Shown: positions 55,234 through 63,843 of the stretch, piece after piece | Layout of the letters: every line of letters starts with the position of its first letter | How positions within the stretch are numbered: the stretch's first letter is position 1 | Assembly (NCBI RefSeq): GCF_019430905.1 | Contig: NZ_JAHYCA010000004.1 | Location: 248,001-312,000 of the forward strand | Origin: Billgrantia antri | GTDB taxonomy: Bacteria; Pseudomonadota; Gammaproteobacteria; Pseudomonadales; Halomonadaceae | Reading direction: 5' to 3' | DNA length: 64,000 nt | Notes under the pieces: model-generated | What the model saw: the letters and a program-made list of their open reading frames with translations, nothing else | Databases searched by the model: none | What the model was told of the DNA's origin: nothing | Translations under genes and position numbers: made by a program

Positions 55234-55329
55234 AGGGCATGGCTCCACTGGGCTGCTAGGCGCGTCCATGCGGTTATGAATCTTGGTTCTCCGACTCTGC
55301 CATAGCGAGCCTAGAATCAAAGCAAAAAT

Positions 55330-55929
55330 TCAACTATTGGACTCATAGGGGGTAGGCGACTGCCTGATGCGAGCCTTGATTCGACTGAGAGCCACGGGCG
55401 TTACTCGAACATAGCCGGCGATGTCGCGGTCGGTCACTCGTTCGGCAATATGGGGATACTCCTCGATGAAACGCCGGTAACGCTCCTCCGCGGAGAGAGT
55501 CAGCAGGTCGCGCTCACGGGCTTCTTTGCGAAAGCCGTAGAGTTCAAAGGCTCGCCTGAGGGCGCGCTGCCACTGGGGGTACCTGTCACCGAGCTGGTCC
55601 AGCAGACTATAGGGCAACGATTCGACCGAAGCCGGACAGGCGGCGATGGCGCTGAAACTGGTGAGGCCACCAGGAGAAAATGCAGCAAGACTGGCAAAGA
55701 ACCTGCCTTCCGCAGCAAATGCCTTGACCCAAGCATCGCCATCGCAGGTCTCGTAGATCATCTTGATGATCCCGGCTTCCACGAAATAAACGAAGGGATG
55801 CTTCACGCCGGCATGGAAGAGGATATCCCCGGGCAACAGCGTCTTGCGCCGCAGAGAAGGCTCAACGAGATGCCATTCGGGAAGCGAGCTGTCGGCCAGT
55901 CGCTCAAAAATGCGCTTCGCTGTGCTCAA
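55330..55929 (-). CDS. Crp/Fnr-family regulator with short N-terminus
   Basis: The 199-aa protein has a cyclic-nucleotide-binding-like domain (LLPGDILFHAGVKHPFVYFV) and a C-terminal helix-turn-helix (RVTDRDIAGYVRVTPVALSR, then IKARIRQ). It is smaller than CRP (210 aa) and shows no cAMP-contact signature or Fe-S cysteines. It lies about 100 bp upstream of the diguanylate cyclase gene and both run on the minus strand, so they might form one regulatory unit. Targets are unknown. Confidence 0.83.
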   Translation of the reverse strand: MSTAKRIFERLADSSLPEWHLVEPSLRRKTLLPGDILFHAGVKHPFVYFVEAGIIKMIYETCDGDAWVKAFAAEGRFFASLAAFSPGGLTSFSAIAACPASVESLPYSLLDQLGDRYPQWQRALRRAFELYGFRKEARERDLLTLSAEERYRRFIEEYPHIAERVTDRDIAGYVRVTPVALSRIKARIRQSPTPYESNS

Positions 55930-56000
55930 AGAGGCTCCTGGTAAATTGAACTGAGGGTTTCGTCTTCAATATGCCACCAGAGCAACGTGTCGACTTATTA

Positions 56001-56471
56001 CTATCCCTGATCGTCCCTTCCCAAGGTTCGCTCCATGACCAAATAGCCGAAAGAGGCCGACCACGTGATCATCATGAAGCCCACCAACGCCTCCGTGCCG
56101 GCGAGAAAGCGGATATGCCCGGTGGCAGCCAGGTCCCCCCAGCCCACTGTCGTATACGTGGCAGCGGAAAAGTAAACGCTATCCAGCAGGCCCACCGATG
56201 GATAACCTGCGATCTCCCCAAAGCCGTCATGGTTCAAGAGCCACCAGAAGGCCGCCCCAAACGCCCATATCTCAATGACATGTGCGAATATCAGCACGAA
56301 CATGACACAAAGCAGGATCGGCCTGCTACGTACCTCGCCGGGAAAATTGCGCTGCCGCCTGCCACACCAGCGGCTCAGCAGCTGGATGACCTCGTAATGA
56401 TAGACCACCACGATACCAACCACCGCCGCCGTTACCAGTACCATCACCCACTCAGGATCGACAAACAACAA
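56001..56471 (-). CDS. Two-helix potassium-channel-like protein
   Basis: The 156-aa protein has several hydrophobic helices and a pore loop with the filter TYTTVGWGDLAATG, a variant of the K+ channel TVGYGD signature (Trp replaces Tyr). The first two thirds (MLFVDPEWVMVLVTAAVVGI and ILLCVMFVLIFAHVIEIWAF) form additional membrane segments. A channel role is reasonable; the selectivity is not certain because of the Tyr-to-Trp change. Confidence 0.8.
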   Translation of the reverse strand: MLFVDPEWVMVLVTAAVVGIVVVYHYEVIQLLSRWCGRRQRNFPGEVRSRPILLCVMFVLIFAHVIEIWAFGAAFWWLLNHDGFGEIAGYPSVGLLDSVYFSAATYTTVGWGDLAATGHIRFLAGTEALVGFMMITWSASFGYLVMERTLGRDDQG

Positions 56472-56635
56472 CGGCAGTCACCTTGTATCCAGTCTTGAAA
56501 AGCGTTCGCGTCTTGGTGCCAAGGCAGCAGCGGTCGGAGGTTTTAGGGGTCCATTCGCGACAGGCTCGGCCTATGGTTAGCCTGCCGCGTTCAAGGGCTG
56601 ATGGGAAGCCCTGAGCACGGCGAACCGAAGGATGG

Positions 56636-57229
56636 TCATGAGCTGGGCTTTATTTCTTTCGTCATTAGGATCCAGTCTCCCGTGTGAGGGCAGCCAGGAA
56701 ACTGAACGATCGGCCGACGAGCGTGGTCCTGGTAATCGAGCTTTTCGTACAGCCGTCGGGCGGCAGCGTTCTGTTCCGCCACGATCAAGCTAAGTGTCTT
56801 CGAATGCGTTTCGTCGGCAAGTTGCTCCGCCCTCACCATGAGCATGTGGCCCACCCCCTGGCCGTGATACGCCGAATCTACCGCCACGGCGTTGACGTAC
56901 CAGGAGCCAGGAACCAAAGCCTCCATCTCGACGAGCGGGCGGACGATGTCCGGGATCTCATCCAACGGCCCTGTGTCGTAGGGGTCGGGAAGCCGATAGC
57001 CGAGCAGTATGCCAGCAATGGCTCCGTCGCAAACTGCCACATGGGCGTTCGTGTAGCTGAAACCACTTTCTGATCCGGCAACGCGACGAGCGCCAAACGC
57101 CATGACGTCCTCGCCCGGCTCAGCCATTTGCTCCCAGAGATAGGCTGGGATCCCCTCGCCTGCCATGTTCATTAACCCGGCCAGCTTCGGGGCATCTTCG
57201 ATCTTGGCTTTGCGTATCGTCGCTTTCAT
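56636..57229 (-). CDS. GNAT N-acetyltransferase
   Basis: The 197-aa protein has a GNAT fold: VDSAYHGQGVGHMLMVRAEQ is the acetyl-CoA-binding motif (Q/RxxGxG/A). The start at 57229 (MKATIRKAKIEDAPKLAGLM) follows GGGAG; an earlier start at 57247 adds six residues and is less likely. Substrate is unknown. It lies alone. Confidence 0.87.
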   Translation of the reverse strand: MKATIRKAKIEDAPKLAGLMNMAGEGIPAYLWEQMAEPGEDVMAFGARRVAGSESGFSYTNAHVAVCDGAIAGILLGYRLPDPYDTGPLDEIPDIVRPLVEMEALVPGSWYVNAVAVDSAYHGQGVGHMLMVRAEQLADETHSKTLSLIVAEQNAAARRLYEKLDYQDHARRPIVQFPGCPHTGDWILMTKEIKPSS

Positions 57230-57397
57230 GGCCAGCTCCCAACCCAATCGTGGCGGATTGCCTGGACCGCATTCGTGGCAACAACACTAGTATGGTTCAA
57301 TCTACCACAGAGAGACGCACCATCTGGACGGCGTACCGCAGCTCGGGTGCATCGTCGAAGGTAGTGAGAGTCAGGTCGACCAAGCAGAGTTGTGTCA

Positions 57398-57832
57398 TCA
57401 ATCATCGGGTATCAAACGTTTGCCGAGGCTGACCGCCTCATCCACCGGATAGCCGAGCTTACGATAGAAAGCCAGCACGGTTTCGTTGGTGGTACGCACG
57501 AGGATGTTCAGCTTGGGGCATCCCATGGCATGCAGCTTCTGCTCGATGGTTGCCATCAGGAGGCGGCCCAGGCCCTGGTGTTGGCAGGCAGGATCGACGG
57601 CGAGGTAGTAAACGGAGCCACGATGCCCGTCGTAGCCCGCCATTGCCGTCGCCATGACACGGCCTTCCCGCTCGCCCACGAAGAACAACTCGGGCTGCAT
57701 CGACACCTTTCTTTCGATGTCTTTCGCAGGGTCGTTCCAGGGCCGTACCAGACCGCAGGCCTGCCAGAGTGCAATGACCGCCGACTGGTCTTCCTCCTGG
57801 TAGGTTCTGATCTTGACCGTCACTCCGCGCAT
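57398..57832 (-). CDS. YpeA-like GNAT N-acetyltransferase
   Basis: The 144-aa protein (MRGVTVKIRTYQEEDQSAVI) matches the small YpeA-type GNATs: SVYYLAVDPACQHQGLGRLL has the acetyl-CoA motif, then LNILVRTTNETVLAFYRKLG and a C-terminal YPVDEAVSLGKRLIPDD. The ATG at 57832 is preceded by GAGG. It follows the NYN gene by 10 bp and is probably in the same transcript. Substrate unknown. Confidence 0.88.
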   Translation of the reverse strand: MRGVTVKIRTYQEEDQSAVIALWQACGLVRPWNDPAKDIERKVSMQPELFFVGEREGRVMATAMAGYDGHRGSVYYLAVDPACQHQGLGRLLMATIEQKLHAMGCPKLNILVRTTNETVLAFYRKLGYPVDEAVSLGKRLIPDD

Positions 57833-57842
57833 GCACTTGGCC

Positions 57843-58319
57843 TCAGACCAGTAGAAGTGCTTTATCGATGGGCTTGAACTCACTGGCGGCGTTCATCAGT
57901 GAGTGAGCCGTCAACTGAGGCACACCATAGACCTCGACTTTTTTCCCGTGGACTTCACGAATCTTATTCACCAACAGGTCAAAATCTCCATCGCCCGACA
58001 CCAGCACGATGACGTCTGCCTTCTCGGCGTATTCTATGGCATCAAGGGTGATGCCGACATCCCAATCGCCCTTTGCGGTGCCGTCCGCTCTCTGGATGAA
58101 TGGCTTCAACTTCACCTCGAACCCAATGGCACGAAGAATACGCTGAAATTCTTGCTGCTTCCGGTCGCCCTTGTCGATGGCATAGGCGATGGCTTTCACG
58201 ACCTCTCTGCCCGAAGTGGTCTCCGACCAGAACTTGTTGTAGTCGAAATTCCGCTTATAGGCTTCCCGCACCGTGTAGTAGACATTCTGGACGTCAACGA
58301 ATATTGCGACCTTTTCCAT
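57843..58319 (-). CDS. NYN-domain (LabA/DUF88-type) protein
   Basis: The 158-aa protein has the PIN-like NYN fold: acidic residues in MEKVAIFVDVQNVYYTVREA, GDWDVGITLDAIEYAEKADV and VLVSGDGDFDLLVNKIREVHG, arranged as in metal-dependent nucleases. The ATG at 58319 is preceded by a strong AGGGAGGGGGG. Family members degrade RNA or are thought to do so, and some are linked to RNA turnover control. It lies between DUF1622 and a GNAT gene on the same strand. Confidence 0.88.
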   Translation of the reverse strand: MEKVAIFVDVQNVYYTVREAYKRNFDYNKFWSETTSGREVVKAIAYAIDKGDRKQQEFQRILRAIGFEVKLKPFIQRADGTAKGDWDVGITLDAIEYAEKADVIVLVSGDGDFDLLVNKIREVHGKKVEVYGVPQLTAHSLMNAASEFKPIDKALLLV

Positions 58320-58399
58320 CCCCCCTCCCTGCCTCAAACAAGCCCATACAACCGCTAGAATTCCCGGCTCAAGCGACTGGTTGCAGCCGAGCGTAGTGC

Positions 58400-58762
58400 T
58401 TACTCCTTCTTCTGCCAAGGCCAATGGCCACTCAGTTCCACCTCGAGGGTAAAGCTGAGGAAGGTACGAATTATCACTACGATCGCCAGGATGCCTACCG
58501 TTTCGAAGGTCAACTCTACTGCAACGGTATGAATGATATCAGCCGCTACGAGGAGCTCCAGACCAAGCAGGATCCCTTTGCCGAGTCGCTGACGTACCTG
58601 CCCGAATATCGCTTCTGTATACCCTTGCCGCCTCAGTGATATCGGCTCGACGATCAGCGCATACAGGGTGAACCCCGCAATGATGAGGATACCGATTATC
58701 TCCATCGAAGCGACTCCGATCTCTGCAATGGGTGCTACGATCTCCACGCGTGCCTCCTCCAT
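58400..58762 (-). CDS. DUF1622 membrane protein
   Basis: The 120-aa protein has three hydrophobic segments (MEIIGILIIAGFTLYALIVE, GKGILLGLELLVAADIIHTV, FETVGILAIVVIIRTFLSFT). The sequence around LGLELLVAADIIHTV and RTFLSFTLEVELSGHWPWQ is the family signature. Function is unknown. It is likely first in a transcript with the NYN and GNAT genes. Confidence 0.88.
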   Translation of the reverse strand: MEEARVEIVAPIAEIGVASMEIIGILIIAGFTLYALIVEPISLRRQGYTEAIFGQVRQRLGKGILLGLELLVAADIIHTVAVELTFETVGILAIVVIIRTFLSFTLEVELSGHWPWQKKE

Positions 58763-58859
58763 GATGTCTGCTACAGGTCGGCTCTAGCTTGCGCCGCCAG
58801 TTAGCCGCCGTGCCTGAATTAACGTAGCAGGATCGTGCAGATATGCGGACCAGAACGAA

Positions 58860-58891
58860 GCGCCCCGAGCCAGCGAACTGGCCCGGGGCGC
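58860..58891 (-). terminator. Terminator after the OsmC-YcaO gene
   Basis: Arms gcgccccgagccag (58860-58873) and ctggcccggggcgc (58878-58891) form a 14-bp stem with one wobble pair and a 4-base loop, 33 bp past the stop of the OsmC-YcaO gene. Confidence 0.85.
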
Positions 58892-58923
58892 TCTCGTGTT
58901 GCCGGGAGTGACAGCGGTACGGC

Positions 58924-61116
58924 TTACACCCCTACCCCTGCTCTGGCGGCACGGTGGGCGTGCAGCTTCTTGTAGCTCTCGATCAGGCGCTGGTGCTTCT
59001 CCAAGCCTTCGAGCTGCATGTTGGTGGGTGTCAGGCCGTGGAAGCGCACCTCGCCGTTCACCGAGCCGACCACCGCGGCCATGGTCTGCTCACCGAACAT
59101 GCGGGTAAGGTTGTGGCGGTAGTCGTCGAGCTCCAGATCGTTGTCGAGTTCGATCTCCAGCACCGCGGCCATGGCCTGGTAGAACAGCCCGCGCTCCACG
59201 GTATTGTCGTTGTACTGTTGGAACATCCCGACCCGCTCCAAGGCTTCTTCGTGCTGCCCCAAGGCTAGATTGATCAGCAGCTTCAGTTCGAGAATGGTGA
59301 GCTGCCCCCACACGGTATTCTCGTCGAACTCGATGCCGATTAGGGTGATGATATCCATGTGCTCGTCGAGCTGGCTCTCCTCCAGGCGCTCCAGCAGGTC
59401 GGCGAGCCGCTCGTCGCTCAGCTCATGCAGATGCAGGATGTCCTCGCGGTAATCCAGCGCCATGTTGGTGTTGTCCCAGATCAGGTCCTCCACCGGGTAC
59501 ACCTCGGAGTAGCCAGGCACCAGGATGCGGCACACCGGCGCGCCCAGGTCCTCGTGAACAGCCATGTAGGCCTCGAGGCCCAGCTCTTCCAGGATGCCGA
59601 ACAGCGTGGCGGCTTCCTCGGCATTGGTGCCGGAAAAGTCCCAGTCAGCGAACTCGACGTCGCTCTTGGCGCTGAAGAAACGCCACGAGACCAGCCCCGA
59701 GGAGTCAATGAAGTGCTCGACGAAGTTGTTCGGCTCGGAGACGGCCTGAGAATTGAAGGTCGGCGGCAGAAAGTCGTTCAGGCCTTCGAAGCTTCGACCC
59801 TGAAGCAGCTCGGTGAGGCTGCGCTCCAGCGCCACCTCGAAGCTGGGGTGAGCCCCGAAGGAGGCGAACACGCCGCCGGTGCGCGGGTTCATCAGGGTCA
59901 CGCACATCACCGGGAACTGACCGCCCAGCGAGGCATCCTTGACCAGCACCGGGAAGCCCTGGGCCTCCAGCGCCTGGATGCCCTCGAGAATCGCCGGGTA
60001 GCGCTCGAGCACTGTCATGGGCACGTCGGGCAGCGCGAGTTCCTGCTCGAGAATCTCGCGCTTCACCGCACGCTCGAAGATCTCCGAGAGGCACTGCACC
60101 TGCGCCTCCTCCAGCGTGTTGCCGGCGCTCATGCCGTTGCTGAGGTAGAGGTTCTCGATCAGGTTGGAGGGGAAGTAGACCGTCTCCCCGTCCGACTGGC
60201 GCACGAAGGGCAGCGAGACGATACCGCGCTCGACCTTGCCGGAGTTGGTATCGATCAGGTGCGAGCCGCGCAGCTCGCCCTCGGGGTCGTAGATTTCGCG
60301 GGTGTACTCGTCGAGGATGCCTTCGGGCAACTCATCGTCGGGCCCCGGCTTGAACCACTCCTCGTTGGGGTAGTGCACGAAGGCGCTGCCCGCGATCTCT
60401 TCGCCGAAGAACTGGTCGTTGTAGAAGAAGTTGCAGCTCAGGCGCTCGATGAACTCGCCCAGCGCCGAGCACAGCGCGCTCTCCTTGGTGGCGCCCTTGC
60501 CGTTGGTGAAGCACATCGGCGAGGCGGCGTCGCGAATGTGCAGCGACCACACGTGGGGCACGATGTTGCGCCAGGAGGCGATCTCGATCTTCATGCCCAG
60601 CTCCGCCAGCATGCCGGACATGTTGGCGATCGTCTGCTCCAGCGGCAGGTCCTTGCCCTCGATCCAGGTGTAGGCCTCTTCGTCAGGCTGCACCATCAGC
60701 AGGGCCTGGGCGTCCTCGTCGAGGTTCTCCACCGTCTCGATCTGGAACTCGGGGCCGGTCTGCACCACTTTCTTGACCGTGCAGCGGTCGATGGAGCGCA
60801 GGATGCCCTCGCGGTCCTTCTCGGAGATGTCTTCCGGCAGCTCGACCTGGATTTTGAAGATCTGGTTGTAGCGGTTCTCGGGGTCGACGATGTTGTTCTG
60901 CGAGAGCCGGATGTTCTCGGTGGGAATGTCACGCGCCTTGCAGTACACCCGCACGAAGTAGGCCGCGCAGAGCGCGGAGGACGCCAGGAAGTAGTCGAAG
61001 GGGCTTGGCGCCGAACCGTCGCCCTTGTAGCGAATGGGCTGGTCGGTGATGACGGTGAAATCGTCAAACTTGGCTTCAAGCCTGAGATTTTCAAGGAAGT
61101 TGACTTTGATTTCCAT
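58924..61116 (-). CDS. ycaO: OsmC-YcaO fusion protein (S12 methylthiolation accessory candidate)
   Basis: The 730-aa protein has an N-terminal OsmC-like domain (residues 1-~145) with the Cys pair C50 (ASSALCAAYFV) and C112 (IDRCTVKKV), and a YcaO domain (~150-560) with ATP-binding SPMCFTNGKGATKESALCSA, EFIERLSCNFFYN and VQCLSEIFERAVKREI. A C-terminal TPR-like region follows (~580-720). E. coli YcaO (586 aa) lacks the OsmC domain and is needed for full RimO-dependent S12 methylthiolation; RimO is encoded at 34465-35826. The OsmC part could handle peroxide or sulfur chemistry. The start is ATG at 61116. Confidence 0.92.
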   Translation of the reverse strand: MEIKVNFLENLRLEAKFDDFTVITDQPIRYKGDGSAPSPFDYFLASSALCAAYFVRVYCKARDIPTENIRLSQNNIVDPENRYNQIFKIQVELPEDISEKDREGILRSIDRCTVKKVVQTGPEFQIETVENLDEDAQALLMVQPDEEAYTWIEGKDLPLEQTIANMSGMLAELGMKIEIASWRNIVPHVWSLHIRDAASPMCFTNGKGATKESALCSALGEFIERLSCNFFYNDQFFGEEIAGSAFVHYPNEEWFKPGPDDELPEGILDEYTREIYDPEGELRGSHLIDTNSGKVERGIVSLPFVRQSDGETVYFPSNLIENLYLSNGMSAGNTLEEAQVQCLSEIFERAVKREILEQELALPDVPMTVLERYPAILEGIQALEAQGFPVLVKDASLGGQFPVMCVTLMNPRTGGVFASFGAHPSFEVALERSLTELLQGRSFEGLNDFLPPTFNSQAVSEPNNFVEHFIDSSGLVSWRFFSAKSDVEFADWDFSGTNAEEAATLFGILEELGLEAYMAVHEDLGAPVCRILVPGYSEVYPVEDLIWDNTNMALDYREDILHLHELSDERLADLLERLEESQLDEHMDIITLIGIEFDENTVWGQLTILELKLLINLALGQHEEALERVGMFQQYNDNTVERGLFYQAMAAVLEIELDNDLELDDYRHNLTRMFGEQTMAAVVGSVNGEVRFHGLTPTNMQLEGLEKHQRLIESYKKLHAHRAARAGVGV

Positions 61117-61497
61117 GACGGGCTACCGATGGGGAAGTGTTGCTGGCGCAGGCCGAGGCGCGCAGTCTACCACACCACCACAGCCCTTTCGGCAATAGCT
61201 CGCGAGGCGGAAGGGTTTTTGGAATCCGGCACGTGTCGGATGGAGCGAGTGAACGAGAGGCTAACCGTAGGCCAAACAAGAAGCTACCCGGTAAACGGGT
61301 TACCGGGTAGTTCCCTGCGTACTGGTGTCTTTTTCGTCAGAGCTGTCTCAGCAGCTTTCGTTACTCAACTTAACGCTTGGTAACGATGAAAGCAACATAG
61401 ACAAAGGACTAAGATGAAATACTGCACTCGTATCCCACGTCAGGCGGTAATGACGTTAAACAATTGAACGAGCAGTGGTTAGTGGCCTTTCATGAGC
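61117..61497. other. Intergenic region with palindromes
   Basis: This 381-bp region upstream of the OsmC-YcaO gene carries a near-perfect 18-bp palindrome (61224-61241, atccggcacgtgtcggat) and a strong hairpin (61284-61310, 11-bp arms ctacccggtaa / ttaccgggtag around 5 bases). The hairpin has T-rich sequence on its minus-strand 3' side and could be a terminator of an upstream transcript. I see no gene. Confidence 0.55.
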
Positions 61498-61860
61498 TCA
61501 TATCATAGCGCCCTGCCCGATTTGTCGCAGCAAAAAGTCTAATACTGCCTTCATGAATTCCGCTGGGTATTCGATGTGAGTCATATGGGCAGCTGGCATG
61601 ACCGCCAGCCTGGCACCAGGGATGGTGGCAGCCATGGCTTCGCTGTGGCTGACGGTGGTCACCGGGTCATGCTCGCCTGCGATGATGAGAGTCGGGGTCG
61701 TGATGAGCGCAATGGTACGCCGCATGTCGGTGTCGCGCACGGCTGCGTAGGAGCCAGCGAGGCCCTGCGGATCCGTCTCCAGAAGCGTAGTACGAAACGG
61801 CTCCACGACTGGATTCCCTGAATGAGGCGTCTCTTGCCAACAGACATTGAGACCATCCAC
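61498..61860 (-). pseudogene. C-terminal fragment of an alpha/beta hydrolase (PcaD-like)
   Basis: The open frame (MDGLNVCWQETPHSGNPVVE) encodes only the C-terminal third of an alpha/beta hydrolase of the 3-oxoadipate enol-lactonase type: ALITTPTLIIAGEHDPVTTV holds the catalytic-Asp segment and VMPAAHMTHIEYPAEFMKAV the His. The nucleophile GxSxG and the N-terminus are absent, and the upstream sequence to 61989 is not long enough to supply them. In frame, residues SEEELSKTTNVYV extend the homology slightly upstream. It is a decayed gene. Confidence 0.75.
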
Positions 61861-61989
61861 GTAAACGTTAGTGGTCTTCGACAGCTCCTCTTCGCTGACA
61901 CCGTTCAGGCAGCCGAGCGTGGGATTTGACTTCGTCCCACACTGACATGTCGTCTGGAGTCGAAGAAATCGACATGAGCCATGCTTCGT

Positions 61990-62520
61990 TCAGGGTTGCG
62001 TATCCTTCAACCATGCCAGCGCACGCTGTTCATGTAGCTTCACGAAATCCGCCTTGCCCTCGGAATAGAGAGTAATATCGTGGCGACAGGCTTTAGCGAC
62101 TCGCTGCTTCAACTCGCCGTACTCCTGGGCCACGACGGGATGGGCGCGCAGGTAGTCACGAAATGCAAGGTGTCGCTGCACGTCGGCAGATCCCAACTCG
62201 AAAGCATGGATCTGATGGGTTCTACTATTCCCTCCCTTGCGGTAGTAACGACGTCCTGGCATGCCAAACTCTCCCAGACACTCATAGCCGATCGCCTCGA
62301 AGCTACACGAACGTCCATCCAGTTCCTTTAAGTCAGCCACTTCGAGGAGAATGTCGATAATGGGTTTGGCCTGCAACCCTTCGACGGAAGTGCTGCCGAT
62401 GTGATGCACACGATATTGAAGACCGTCCACCGCCTCTTCGATAAGCCACCTCTCCTCATCGAATCGGCGCGCCCAGCCCTCCTCGTAAGGGACCACCACG
62501 ATATCATTCATATTCATCAT
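61990..62520 (-). CDS. GrpB family (UPF0157) protein
   Basis: The 176-aa protein has the GrpB/nucleotidyltransferase-like pattern VVVPYEEGWARRFDEERWLI, VHHIGSTSVEGLQAKPIIDI and GRRYYRKGGNSRTHQIHAFE. Members are predicted nucleotidyltransferases (GrpB is related to CoaE fusions in some bacteria), and the role here is unknown. It starts at two tandem Met codons. The broken hydrolase follows on the same strand. Confidence 0.87.
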   Translation of the reverse strand: MMNMNDIVVVPYEEGWARRFDEERWLIEEAVDGLQYRVHHIGSTSVEGLQAKPIIDILLEVADLKELDGRSCSFEAIGYECLGEFGMPGRRYYRKGGNSRTHQIHAFELGSADVQRHLAFRDYLRAHPVVAQEYGELKQRVAKACRHDITLYSEGKADFVKLHEQRALAWLKDTQP

Positions 62521-62615
62521 CAGGCTTATGCTCCGCTTGCATTAGATGCTCGAACGTCGCAGGCATCACGCAGTCCAAGGCTCCCAAGGGCATATACCGA
62601 AGACTAGCCGCAAGC

Positions 62616-63362
62616 TTATCGCCCGCCCGTCACGTCCAGCAATGCACCCGTCGAGTAGGAAGCTTCGTCGGAAAGCAGCCAGAGAATGGCTCGGGCAACT
62701 TCATCGGCCTGTCCGCCGCGCTGCATGGGCACGGAGGCTTTCACCCGCTCGACGCGACCGGGCTCACCTCCACTGGCATGGATCTCGGTGTAGATCACGC
62801 CCGGACGCACGGCATTGACGCGAATGCCTTCGCTGGCGACCTCCTTCGCCAAGCCGACAGTGAAGCTGTCGATGGCGCCCTTGGCAGCGGCATAGTCGAC
62901 GTACTCGTTGGGCGCGCCAAGCCGCGAGGCAATGGAAGAGACGTTGACGATCGCCCCACCCCGGCCTCCGTGCCTGGTCGACATGCGCCGAATGGCCTCG
63001 CGGGCACAGAGGAAGCTGCCGACCACATTGGCCGTCAGCACCCGGCTCAGGCGCGCGGCATCCATGTGTTCGACGCGCATCTGCGTCTCCAGAATGCCGG
63101 CGTTGTTGACCAGCGCCGTGACCGGACCGAGCATCTCATCGACCTGTTCGAAGAGGCGCACCACGTCGGCCTCGGAGCCGACGTCGGCCGCCACGGCAAT
63201 CGCCTCGCCACCGCCACGGGTGATCTCTTCGGTCACGGCAAGCGCCGCGGCTTCATTGTGCCGATAATTGACGCACACCGCGTAACCATTCGCGGCACCC
63301 AGGCGGGCGGTAGCCGCACCGATGCCCCGGCTGCCACCGGTTATCACCAGGACTCTCTTCAA
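62616..63362 (-). CDS. Short-chain dehydrogenase/reductase
   Basis: The 248-aa protein has the classical SDR motifs: NAD(P)-binding TGGSRGIGAATARLG, NNAG in ALVNNAGILETQM, catalytic Ser in IVNVSSIASRLG and YxxxK in YVDYAAAKGAIDSF. The C-terminal GALLDVTGGR is typical. NVSSIASRLGAPNEYVDYAA resembles YgfF-type SDRs and 3-oxoacyl-ACP reductase-like enzymes, but the substrate is unknown. It lies alone. Confidence 0.9.
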   Translation of the reverse strand: MKRVLVITGGSRGIGAATARLGAANGYAVCVNYRHNEAAALAVTEEITRGGGEAIAVAADVGSEADVVRLFEQVDEMLGPVTALVNNAGILETQMRVEHMDAARLSRVLTANVVGSFLCAREAIRRMSTRHGGRGGAIVNVSSIASRLGAPNEYVDYAAAKGAIDSFTVGLAKEVASEGIRVNAVRPGVIYTEIHASGGEPGRVERVKASVPMQRGGQADEVARAILWLLSDEASYSTGALLDVTGGR

Positions 63363-63501
63363 TGCGATTCCTCCTGTTGCCGTCCGCGCCCTGCTGCTGC
63401 CTGGCGATGAGCGACCATCCTCGAGAAAGGCTTGATGGAAGCTGACGCTACCCTAGTCTCCGAGGCTACTGCCCAAGCTGACCGGGCAAGGCAAGCATCG
63501 C

Positions 63502-63843
63502 TCAGACCTTGGTGACCTTCACCGCAGTACCGGTCGCCACCAGGAACAGCATCGACTTACCGCCGCCGGAAATCTCACTGTAATCGAGGTCGATGCCGAT
63601 CACCGCGTTGGCGCCGATTTCCTCCGCTTCACGGCGCAGCTCGTCAAGACAGGTTATGCGGGCATCGCGCAGTGCCGCCTGTGACGACTTGTTGCGCCCG
63701 CCGAAGAAATCGCGGAAGCCTGCAAACATGTCCTTGAGGATGTTCATGCCGAACACGCATTCGGATGACACAACGTCGATGTGCTCGGTAACGCGATAGC
63801 CCTCGAGGTGCGATGAAGTGGTCAGGATCACTCGCTCGGACAT
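63502..63843 (-). CDS. YbjQ family (UPF0145) protein
   Basis: The 113-aa protein ([20 protein letters not shown]) is a YbjQ-type pentameric heavy-metal-binding-like fold: [40 protein letters not shown] and [20 protein letters not shown] are signature stretches. The start at 63843 follows a GGAAGGAA box, with a longer open frame upstream to 63909 being unlikely. Function is unknown. The rest of the window, 63844-64000, holds no feature I can support. Confidence 0.9.
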   Translation of the reverse strand: MSERVILTTSSHLEGYRVTEHIDVVSSECVFGMNILKDMFAGFRDFFGGRNKSSQAALRDARITCLDELRREAEEIGANAVIGIDLDYSEISGGGKSMLFLVATGTAVKVTKV

